Source: Usitatibacter palustris (GTDB lineage Bacteria; Pseudomonadota; Gammaproteobacteria; Burkholderiales; Usitatibacteraceae). Taken from it: 64,000 nucleotides of DNA. The notes beneath the pieces were generated by a model. The model was not told the origin of the DNA and did no database searches. It saw nothing but the letters and a program-made list of their open reading frames with translations. Numbering within the stretch: the stretch's first letter is position 1; each line of letters begins with the position of its first letter. The stretch is from the NCBI RefSeq assembly GCF_013003985.1, contig NZ_CP053073.1, positions 930,001 through 994,000 on the forward strand, given 5' to 3'. Positions 19,720-26,677 of this stretch are shown one piece after another. The position numbers and the translations under genes were made by a program.

Positions 19720-20013
19720 ATGAAAACCCGCGACGAATATGTAGCAGGTCTCAAGACCCGGCTCGACGATTGGAACAAGGACATGGCGCGCTGGGAAGCG
19801 CAGTCGAAGGCCGCGCGCGACGACATGGCCAAGCGCTATGCGAAGGAGCTCGAAGGCGTTCGCGCCCGCCAGGAGCAGGCGGCCTACCAGATGAAGCTGC
19901 TGCAGGGCGCCTCGACCTCCGCGTGGTCGGACTTCGTGCAGGGCGCCGATGAAGCCTGGGAGCGCCTGCATCATGCGATGACCGACGCCCGCAAGCACTT
20001 CGAGAAGGCTTGA
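19720..20013 (+). CDS. Small coiled-coil protein, phasin-like
   Basis: A 97-residue, highly charged, almost wholly helical protein (MKTRDEYVAGLKTRLDDWN...ARQEQAAYQMKLLQ) with heptad-like spacing of Leu/Ala/Met and no signal peptide. The size, helical character and segment WSDFVQGADEAWERLHHAM recall small phasin-like or 'sll1863-like' stress-linked coiled-coil proteins that often accompany low-oxygen genes. No catalytic motif is visible. ATG 19720 has a strong GAAGGAG site. The stop overlaps the next gene's TTG (TTGA), so the cytochrome is translationally coupled. Function remains unassigned. Confidence 0.65.
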   Translation: MKTRDEYVAGLKTRLDDWNKDMARWEAQSKAARDDMAKRYAKELEGVRARQEQAAYQMKLLQGASTSAWSDFVQGADEAWERLHHAMTDARKHFEKA

Positions 20014-20765
20014 GCGTGTTTAACCGAATCTTCCTTCTCGCACCCTTCCTCCTCGCGACCACGCCGGATACGGCGGCCGGCGATGCGGGGAACCGTGCGG
20101 GACGGGAGGTCTACGACACGGTGTGCTCCACCTGCCACGCGGCAGGGCTCCAGGGCGCGCCGAAGAGCGGCGACCGCGAGGCGTGGATTCCGCGCATGAA
20201 GCAAGGGCTCGACACGCTCACGCTCCACGCGATCCGCGGCCACGGCGGCATGGCCCCTCGTGGAGGGGCGGCGCAACTCACCGACCTCGAGGTGCGCAAC
20301 GCCATCGCCTATATGTTCGATCCGGGCGCCGAGGCGCGCGCCGCGGCTCGCCCCCCGCCGGCCGCACCCGCGCCGCGCAATCCGTACGAGGCCACCGTCG
20401 ACGGCGTCGCGATCCACTTCGGCCTGGTGAACGCCGAGCGCCTGCGCGCGTATCCGCCCGGCTCGAAGGAGGCCTCGATGCACGGGGGCGTTCCCAAAGG
20501 CAGCGGCTACTACCACGTGAACGTCACCCTTCATGAGGGCGACAAGCGCGCGCCGCTGCGAGGCGCCGCGGTCGAGGTCGAGGTCGTGCAGGCCGGCCAG
20601 GACACGCTGAAGAAGGTGCTCGAAGCCGAGCCCGGTACGGGTTCGGCCAACTACGGCCAGTACATCCGCCTCGCGCCGCGCACGCCGGCCACGTTCATCG
20701 TGCGCATCCGGCCCGCCGGCTCGCCACGAACCCTCGAGACGCGCTTCAACCCCACGCCAGGCTGA
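20010..20765 (+). CDS. Secreted c-type cytochrome with an extra C-terminal beta domain
   Basis: About 250 residues. A signal peptide (FNRIFLLAPFLLATTPDTAAG) is followed by a class I cytochrome c domain with haem motif CSTCH (VYDTVCSTCHAAGLQGAPKSGD), Met ligand in GHGGMAPRGG and LTDLEVRNAIAYMFDPG, the cytochrome c5 pattern. After a Pro/Ala linker (about residues 108-122) comes a ~125-residue beta-rich domain (VDGVAIHFGLVNAERLR...YYHVNVTLHEGD...VEVEVVQAG...IVRIRPAG) that I do not recognise; it looks Ig-like. The start is TTG 20010 (overlapping the upstream TGA) or GTG 20016. Probably a periplasmic electron carrier whose extra domain binds a partner or ligand. Confidence 0.8.
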   Translation: MSVFNRIFLLAPFLLATTPDTAAGDAGNRAGREVYDTVCSTCHAAGLQGAPKSGDREAWIPRMKQGLDTLTLHAIRGHGGMAPRGGAAQLTDLEVRNAIAYMFDPGAEARAAARPPPAAPAPRNPYEATVDGVAIHFGLVNAERLRAYPPGSKEASMHGGVPKGSGYYHVNVTLHEGDKRAPLRGAAVEVEVVQAGQDTLKKVLEAEPGTGSANYGQYIRLAPRTPATFIVRIRPAGSPRTLETRFNPTPG

Positions 20766-20796
20766 TCGCCTCGATCCGCCGCGCAAGCACTTCGAG
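20761..20796. repeat. Mosaic of two upstream gene ends
   Basis: Bases 20761-20784 repeat the end of the UbiB-like gene (about 19596-19619) at 23 of 24 positions. They run straight into 20782-20796, which repeats CGCAAGCACTTCGAG from the end of the phasin-like gene (19990-20004) exactly. The mosaic covers the cytochrome stop codon and the short gap to the convergent deacetylase gene. Confidence 0.6.
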
Positions 20797-20818
20797 CCCA
20801 CGCCCAAGCGGACTGACC

Positions 20819-21754
20819 TCAGGCCGCGCCGCAGAGCTCGCGCACGTGCGCGGCGACGCTGCGCGCGAGCGCGTAACGCTCGTATCCTCCTTCGAGGCAT
20901 GAGACCACGCGTCCCTCGCAGTGCCGGTCGGCCACGTCGAGCAGCGCGTGCGTGATCCAGGCGTAGTCGGCCTCGGTCCAGCGCAGCCCGCCCATCTCAT
21001 CGGCGCGATGCGCGTCGAACCCGGCCGAGATGAACAGCATCTGCGGGCGGAAGGCCTCGAGCCGCGGCAGCCACACCTCCTCGAACGCGCGCTTGAGCGC
21101 CGTTCCATCCGAGCGCGGCTCGAGCGGCACGTTGGCCATGTTCGCGCCCGCGGGCTTTTCACCAAGGAATGGGTAGAGCCCGCGCTGGAACGTCGACACC
21201 ATCAGGACTCGATCGTCGCCCGCGAGGATGTCCTCCGAGCCGTTGCCGTGGTGCACGTCGAAGTCGGCGAGCGCCACGCGTTCGAGCCCGTGCACGTCGA
21301 GCGCATGCCGCACGCCCACGGCCACGTTGTTGAAGAAGCAGAAGCCCATCGCCGCATCGCGCGTGGCGTGATGGCCGGGCGGGCGCACCGCGCAGAACGC
21401 ACGGTGCGCTTCACCACTCAGCACGAGGTCGGTGGCGAGCACCGCCGCACCCGCGGCATGCAGTGCCGCGTCGAGGGAATGCGGGTTCATCGCCGTATCG
21501 GGGTCGACGTGGACGTAGTCGCGCGTCGGGGCCGCGGCCATGAGCTCGCGCACGTAAAGCGCCGTGTGCGCGCGCGTGAGCTGCTCGAACGTGGCCGCCG
21601 GCGCGTCGTAGGGCACGAGCCATGGGAGGACCCCGATCGCGAGGAGGTGGTCGGAAATCGCGTCAAGCCGCTCGGGACATTCGGGATGGCCTTCGCCCAT
21701 CTCGTGCAGGCGAAAGCCCGAATGCGTGATCCACGCGCAGGGGCCGGAGTGCAC
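20819..21754 (-). CDS. Histone-deacetylase-family amidohydrolase (class II-like)
   Basis: About 311 residues. The HDAC fold is clear: HEMGEGHPECPERL at the N-terminus, RPPGHHATRDAAMGFCFFNNVAVG (the paired catalytic His and channel residues), ADFDVHHGNGSEDI (zinc ligands Asp and His), MVSTFQRGLYP, ISAGFDAHRADEMGGL (third zinc ligand Asp) and CLEGGYE near the end. By family it removes acetyl groups from lysines, polyamines or small molecules in the cytoplasm. The probable start is GTG 21754, 6 bases after the stop of the small cytochrome gene, so the two share one transcript. Substrate unknown. Confidence 0.88.
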   Translation of the reverse strand: MHSGPCAWITHSGFRLHEMGEGHPECPERLDAISDHLLAIGVLPWLVPYDAPAATFEQLTRAHTALYVRELMAAAPTRDYVHVDPDTAMNPHSLDAALHAAGAAVLATDLVLSGEAHRAFCAVRPPGHHATRDAAMGFCFFNNVAVGVRHALDVHGLERVALADFDVHHGNGSEDILAGDDRVLMVSTFQRGLYPFLGEKPAGANMANVPLEPRSDGTALKRAFEEVWLPRLEAFRPQMLFISAGFDAHRADEMGGLRWTEADYAWITHALLDVADRHCEGRVVSCLEGGYERYALARSVAAHVRELCGAA

Positions 21755-21759
21755 GCGGC

Positions 21760-22107
21760 TCAACGCAGCGAGACGACCTTGCAGATCGTCGGCGGGCAGG
21801 GATACCGGTAGTAGGTGTTGTTGAGGAAGGCGGCGACGTCGTCGACTTCCTCGCCATCCCATCGCAGCGCCAGGCTCGCGTTCCAGCGTTCGACCCAGGC
21901 GCGCACGGCGTTGAAATCCTTCGCTTCGCGCTTCACGCGCCCGTGCACGCTCTTCTCGTGGCAGCTCGTGCACCTCGATTCGTACAGCGCCTGGCCGCGC
22001 AGGGGCTCGGCCGCCGAAGCGGTGCGGGTCGCGAAGAGCAGGATCATTCCGGCGATCGCCAGGGCGATGGCGAGCCAGACGTGACGGGGATTCGGTTGGC
22101 GGTGCAT
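21760..22107 (-). CDS. Small c-type cytochrome
   Basis: 115 residues. A membrane-anchoring or signal segment (VWLAIALAIAGMILLFAT, about residues 10-27) is followed by a single haem c motif CTSCH (RCTSCHEKSVHGR) and a short C-terminal domain ending YYRYPCPPTICKVVSLR, with two further Cys. A Met axial ligand is not obvious after the haem motif, so the sixth ligand may be His or another residue. It lies upstream of the HDAC-like gene in the same direction. ATG 22107 is 43.5 bp from the centre of an FNR-type box shared with the divergent DUF2892 gene; TAGGCT (22121-22116) can serve as -10. Confidence 0.82.
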   Translation of the reverse strand: MHRQPNPRHVWLAIALAIAGMILLFATRTASAAEPLRGQALYESRCTSCHEKSVHGRVKREAKDFNAVRAWVERWNASLALRWDGEEVDDVAAFLNNTYYRYPCPPTICKVVSLR

Positions 22108-22143
22108 GGATCAAGAGCCTACGGCCCGAGGCGCGGTCGGCGT

Positions 22144-22157
22144 TTGATCTGCCGCAA
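22144..22157. promoter_or_regulatory. FNR-type box between the cytochrome c and DUF2892 genes
   Basis: TTGATCTGCCGCAA: one perfect half-site and one imperfect. The centre is 40.5 bp from the plus-strand ATG (22191; CACGAT at 22179-22184 as -10) and 43.5 bp from the minus-strand ATG (22107). Confidence 0.6.
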
Positions 22158-22190
22158 GCTCGCGCGCGAGCGCCAGCGCACGATGGGGTC

Positions 22191-22403
22191 ATGAATACCG
22201 AGAGACTGATCCGTGTCTTCGCCGGTGCCGTCGTGCTGGCGAGCCTCGCGCTCGGCGTGAGCGCGAGCCCGCTCTTCGTGAGCGTCCACTGGCTGTGGCT
22301 CACCGCCTTCGTCGGCCTGAATCTTTTCCAGAGCGGCTTCACCGGCTTCTGCCCGCTCGAGATGATCCTGCTGCGCCTGGGCGTGTCCAAGAACGCCGCC
22401 TGA
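22191..22403 (+). CDS. DUF2892 membrane protein (YgaP-type)
   Basis: 70 residues with two membrane helices (VFAGAVVLASLALGVSA and WLWLTAFVGLNLFQSGF) followed by TGFCPLEMILLRLGV. That is the DUF2892 signature (GxCp...lLgv), also found as the membrane domain of YgaP-type rhodanese proteins. Stand-alone versions are common near efflux systems; function unknown. The ATG overlaps nothing upstream and no ribosome site is visible, consistent with a leaderless FNR-driven transcript. It is followed with a TGATG overlap by the RND adaptor gene, so it heads that operon. Confidence 0.88.
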   Translation: MNTERLIRVFAGAVVLASLALGVSASPLFVSVHWLWLTAFVGLNLFQSGFTGFCPLEMILLRLGVSKNAA

Positions 22404-23464
22404 TGCGCGCCGCGCGCCGGCTCGTGGTCGCCGCGTGCGTGGCAGCCCTCGCCGGCTGCGGCCAGCAGGCGCCATCGCCGGGCGTCGCACCACCGGCTGC
22501 CGCGCTGGCTGCGGCGAGCGCGGAGCTGCGCGAAGTCGACCTCACCTATTCGGCCGAGGCGCTGGTGGAGGCGGTGCGCCAATCGACCGTTTCGGCCCAG
22601 ATCGCCGGGCGCATCGTGGACATCCGCTTCGACGTGGGCGACCGCGTGAAGCAGGGCGACGTGATCGTGCGCATCGACGAGCGCGCCGCTTCGCTGGCGC
22701 TCGGCGCGAGCGAGGCGCAGGCGCGCGAAGCCGAGGCCACGCTCGCCAACGCGCGCGCCCAATACGAACGCACGAAGCAGCTCTTCCAGCAGAAGTTCGT
22801 GAGCCAGGCCGCGCTCGACAAGGCCGAGAGCGAGCACAAGGCCGCCGAGGCGCGCCTGAAGGCGATGCTCGCAGGCGCCGGGCAGGCCGCGACCGAAAAA
22901 AGCTTCGCCGTGATCGTCGCGCCCTACAGCGGCGTGGTCGCGGCACGCCACGTGCAACTGGGCGAGATGGCCACGCCGGGCAAGGCGCTGATGACCGGCT
23001 TCGATCCGGCGACGCTGCGCGTGGTCGCCAACGTCGCATCGACGCAGGCACCGGCCATTCGCGCGGGGGCGAAGGCGCGCATCGAGGTGCCCTCGGCCAA
23101 CCGCTGGATCGACGCGAAGTCGATCACGGTCGTGCCCTCGGCCGACCCGCGCACGCACACCACGCAGGTGCGCATCGACCTGCCCGCCGACGTGAGCGGC
23201 ATCTATCCGGGGGTCTTCGCGCGCGCGCATTTCGTGGTCGGCCGTGCGCCGCGGCTCATGGTGCCGCGCGAGGCCGTCGTCCGCCGCAGCGAAGTGACCG
23301 CGGTCTACGTCCTCGACGCGGCCGGCGTTCCCGGCCTGCGCCAGGTGCGGCTGGGCTCCGCCTCAGACGAACGCTCGGTGGAGGTGCTGGCGGGCATCCG
23401 CGCCGGCGAGCGCGTCGCCCTCGATCCGGTGCGCGCGGGCATGGCCACCGGTCCCGCCCGCTAG
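22403..23464 (+). CDS. RND efflux periplasmic adaptor (membrane fusion) lipoprotein
   Basis: 353 residues. A signal peptide with lipobox (VAALAGCG, Cys near residue 19) is followed by a barrel-sandwich hybrid domain (QSTVSAQIAGRIVDIRFDVGDRVKQGDVIVRID). A helical hairpin (about residues 95-155) leads back through VIVAPYSGVVAARHVQLGEMATPG. A beta-barrel and membrane-proximal domain close the protein (VPREAVVRRSEVTAVYVLD). This is the HlyD/AcrA architecture. It couples an inner-membrane RND pump, encoded next, to an outer-membrane channel; no TolC-type gene is present in this cluster. Confidence 0.92.
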   Translation: MRAARRLVVAACVAALAGCGQQAPSPGVAPPAAALAAASAELREVDLTYSAEALVEAVRQSTVSAQIAGRIVDIRFDVGDRVKQGDVIVRIDERAASLALGASEAQAREAEATLANARAQYERTKQLFQQKFVSQAALDKAESEHKAAEARLKAMLAGAGQAATEKSFAVIVAPYSGVVAARHVQLGEMATPGKALMTGFDPATLRVVANVASTQAPAIRAGAKARIEVPSANRWIDAKSITVVPSADPRTHTTQVRIDLPADVSGIYPGVFARAHFVVGRAPRLMVPREAVVRRSEVTAVYVLDAAGVPGLRQVRLGSASDERSVEVLAGIRAGERVALDPVRAGMATGPAR

Positions 23465-23470
23465 CCGGCC

Positions 23471-26400
23471 GTGGGCTTCTCCGGCCGCATCGCGCGCTTC
23501 TTCCAGGGCTCGCAGCTCACGCCGCTGCTCGCGCTGCTCGCCTTCCTGCTGGGCCTCTTCGCCGTCGCGGTGACTCCGCGCGAGGAGGAGCCGCAGATCG
23601 ACGTCACGATGGCCAACGTGTTCATCGCGCTTCCGGGTGCGGCCGTGCGCGACGTCGAGGCGCTGGTCGCCTCGCCCGCCGAGCAGGTGCTCGCGCGCAT
23701 GGAAGGGATCGAGCACGTCTACTCGGTCTCGCGCGCGGGCCTCGCGGTCCTCACCGTTCAGTTCAAGGTCGGCGTGCCGCGCACGGAAGCGATCGTGCGG
23801 TTGCGCGACACCCTCGCCGCGCATCGCGACTGGGCGCCTCCCGAGCTGGGCGTGGGCGAGCCCGTCATCAAGCCGCGCGGCATCGACGACGTGCCGATCG
23901 TCGCACTCACGCTCTCGAGCGACGACCCCGCGAAGGGAGCCTTCGAACTGGAGCGCGTGGCGCACGCGATCGAGGCCGAGTTGAAGCGCGTGCCGGGCAC
24001 GCGCGACGTGGCGACCTTGGGAGGACCGGGGCGCGTGGTGCGCGTGCTGCTCGACGCCGACCGCCTGGCCGCGAGCGGCGTCACGCCGCTCGACGTGCGC
24101 GCCGCGCTGCAGCTCGCCAACGTGGCGCTGCCCGCCGGCTCGGTGGTGCGCGACAACCGCGAGATCCTCGTGGAGGCGGGCGCCTTCCTCGGCTCGGACG
24201 CGGACGTGCGCGAAATCGTGGTCGGTTCGTCGGGCGGGCGCACCGTGCGCCTGGGCGACGTGGCCGAAGTGATCGATGGCCCGGACACGCCCTCGCGCTA
24301 CGTGTGGACCGGCAGCGGACCCGCGGCGCGCACGGGTGGCGCTGCTCGCGGCGAACATCCCGCGGTCACGATCCAGCTCACCAAGAAGCCCGGCGAGAAC
24401 GCGGTGAAGGTCGCGCAAGGCGTGATGGTGCGCGTTGCCGAACTACGCGGCACCGTGATCCCCGCCGACGTGCGCGTCACGGTCACGCGCAACTACGGGG
24501 CCACCGCCGACGACAAGGCCTCGAGCCTGATCCGCAAGCTCGTGTTCGCCACCGCCGCGGTCATCGTGCTGGTGCTCGCAGCCCTCGGGCTGCGCGAGGC
24601 CGCGATCGTGGGCCTCGCCGTGGTGCTCACGCTCATGGCGACGCTCTTCGCTTCCTGGGCCTGGGGCTTCACCCTGAACCGCGTCTCGCTCTTCGCGCTC
24701 ATCTTTTCCATCGGCATCCTCGTGGACGACGCGATCGTGGTCGTGGAGAACATCCACCGGCGGCGCGGGCTCGACGGCGGCACGCTCGCCGACATCGTGC
24801 CCAAAGCGGTGGACGAAGTAGGCGGACCCACCATCCTCGCGACGCTCACGGTGATCGCGGCACTCCTGCCGATGGCCTTCGTGAGCGGGCTGATGGGGCC
24901 GTACATGAGCCCGATCCCGATCAACGCGAGCCTGGGGATGCTGATCTCGCTCGCCATCGCATTCACGGTGACGCCGTGGCTCGCGCTCAAGCTGCCCGGT
25001 GCGCACGCGAGCGCGCGGCCTTCGGCGCTCGACGCGCGCCTGGAGCGCTTCTTTCGCGCGCTGCTGGGCCCCTCCATCGATGCCGCCGGCGCGCCGCGCC
25101 GGCGCCGCTGGCTGCTCGCGGCGATCGCCGGAATGCTCGCACTCGCAGTGGGTCTCGCCGCCGTGCGGCTGGTCGTGCTGAAGATGCTGCCCTTCGACAA
25201 CACGTCGGAATTTCAAGTGGTGGTGGACCTGCCCACGGGCACGCCGGTGGAAGTGACCGCCGCCGCGCTGCGCGACCTCGGCGCCCACCTCGCGACCGTG
25301 CCCGAGGTGACCGACTACCAGGCGTACGCGGGTGCGGCCTCACCGATCAACTTCAACGGCCTCGTGCGCCAGTACTACCTGCGCTCGCAGCCCGAGCAGG
25401 GCGACCTGCAGGTGAACCTCGTGGACAAATCGCAGCGTTCGCGCCGCAGCCACGAGATCGCCCGCGCGGTGCGCCCCGCGCTCGAGGCGATCGGCACGCG
25501 CTGGCAGGCGCGCGTGAAAGTGGTCGAGGTTCCGCCGGGCCCGCCGGTGCTCTCGCCGATCGTGGCGGAGGTGTACGGGCCCGAGGCCGCCGGGCGCATT
25601 CGCGTGGCGGCACTCGTGCGCGAGGCGCTCGCCGCCACGCCGGGCGTGGTCGGCGTGGACGACACGGTGGACGATCCTGCGCCGCGTTACGTATTGCGCG
25701 TGGACCAGGCGCGCGCGGCGCTCGCGGGCGTTACGGGCCGCGACATCGCGGAGACATTGCGCATGGGCCTCGCGGGCGCGGACGTGACGCCGCTGCACGA
25801 CGGATCGGCGCGCTACGAGGTGCCGGTGCGCCTCACGCTGCCCGCCGGGCGCCGGGGCGACCTGGAAGAACTGCTCAAGCTCACGCTGCGCGGCGCGGAC
25901 GGCTCGCTCGTCGCGCTCTCGGAGCTGGTGCGCGTGGCACGCGACGAGCGCGACCGGCCCGTGCACCACAAGGACCTTCTGCCGGTCGTCTACGTGCTCG
26001 CCGACGAAGCGGGCAGCGCCGACAGCCCGCTCTACGGCCTGTTCGCGGCGCGCGGCAAGCTCGCCGGCCGGACGCTGGAAGAGGGCGGCACGCTCGGCGA
26101 GTACTTCGTGCGCCAGCCCTCGGACCCGTACCGGCAGTACGCGCTCAAGTGGGACGGCGAATGGCAGGTCACGTACGAAACCTTCCGTGACATGGGTGCG
26201 GCGTATGCGGTGGGCTTGCTGCTGATCTACCTGCTGATCGTCGCGCAGTTCCGCTCCTACGTCGTGCCGCTGGTGATCATGGCGCCGATCCCGCTCACGC
26301 TCGTGGGCGTGATGCCCGGGCACGCGCTGCTCGGCGCGCATTTCACCGCGACCTCGATGATCGGCATGATCGCGCTCGCGGGCATCATCGTGCGCAACTC

Positions 26401-26677
26401 CATCCTGCTCGTGGACTTCGTGAACCTGAGGCTCGCCGCAGGCGCCACGCCGGCGGCTGCGGTGGTCGACGCCGCCGCGGCGCGCGCCAAGCCGATCGCG
26501 CTCACCGCGCTCGCCGCCATGCTCGGCGCCGCGTTCATCCTCGACGACCCGATCTTCAACGGGCTGGCGATCTCGCTCATCTTCGGGATCCTCGCCTCGA
26601 CGCTGCTCACCCTGGTGGTGATCCCGGTCCTGTACTACCGCGTACTCGCCGGCAGCGGGGTCGGTCCGCCGAAATGA
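23471..26677 (+). CDS. RND-family efflux transporter (inner-membrane pump)
   Basis: 1068 residues, GTG start 7 bases after the adaptor stop. Twelve membrane segments and two large periplasmic loops: TM1 near residue 15, PREEEPQIDVTMANVFIALPGA (the AcrB/MdtB-like pore start) and TM4 FSIGILVDDAIVVVENIHRR with Asp residues for proton relay. In the second half are DLPTGTPVEVT, NFNGLVRQYYLRS and the closing TM10-12 (MIALAGIIVRNSILLVDFVNLR). The PREEEPQID start resembles the 'ACR_tran' pumps often linked to small organic compounds rather than CusA-type metal pumps (which carry Met pairs). Substrate is inferred only. The last 4 bases overlap the next gene. Confidence 0.92.
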   Translation: MGFSGRIARFFQGSQLTPLLALLAFLLGLFAVAVTPREEEPQIDVTMANVFIALPGAAVRDVEALVASPAEQVLARMEGIEHVYSVSRAGLAVLTVQFKVGVPRTEAIVRLRDTLAAHRDWAPPELGVGEPVIKPRGIDDVPIVALTLSSDDPAKGAFELERVAHAIEAELKRVPGTRDVATLGGPGRVVRVLLDADRLAASGVTPLDVRAALQLANVALPAGSVVRDNREILVEAGAFLGSDADVREIVVGSSGGRTVRLGDVAEVIDGPDTPSRYVWTGSGPAARTGGAARGEHPAVTIQLTKKPGENAVKVAQGVMVRVAELRGTVIPADVRVTVTRNYGATADDKASSLIRKLVFATAAVIVLVLAALGLREAAIVGLAVVLTLMATLFASWAWGFTLNRVSLFALIFSIGILVDDAIVVVENIHRRRGLDGGTLADIVPKAVDEVGGPTILATLTVIAALLPMAFVSGLMGPYMSPIPINASLGMLISLAIAFTVTPWLALKLPGAHASARPSALDARLERFFRALLGPSIDAAGAPRRRRWLLAAIAGMLALAVGLAAVRLVVLKMLPFDNTSEFQVVVDLPTGTPVEVTAAALRDLGAHLATVPEVTDYQAYAGAASPINFNGLVRQYYLRSQPEQGDLQVNLVDKSQRSRRSHEIARAVRPALEAIGTRWQARVKVVEVPPGPPVLSPIVAEVYGPEAAGRIRVAALVREALAATPGVVGVDDTVDDPAPRYVLRVDQARAALAGVTGRDIAETLRMGLAGADVTPLHDGSARYEVPVRLTLPAGRRGDLEELLKLTLRGADGSLVALSELVRVARDERDRPVHHKDLLPVVYVLADEAGSADSPLYGLFAARGKLAGRTLEEGGTLGEYFVRQPSDPYRQYALKWDGEWQVTYETFRDMGAAYAVGLLLIYLLIVAQFRSYVVPLVIMAPIPLTLVGVMPGHALLGAHFTATSMIGMIALAGIIVRNSILLVDFVNLRLAAGATPAAAVVDAAAARAKPIALTALAAMLGAAFILDDPIFNGLAISLIFGILASTLLTLVVIPVLYYRVLAGSGVGPPK

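Noticed and set aside
22435..26190. A very long plus-strand open frame (over 1200 codons) overlapping the RND adaptor and pump genes
   Set aside because: It reads the GC-rich third positions of two well-recognised genes, has an extreme Arg/Ala/Gly-rich composition and no family motifs, so it is a frame shadow.
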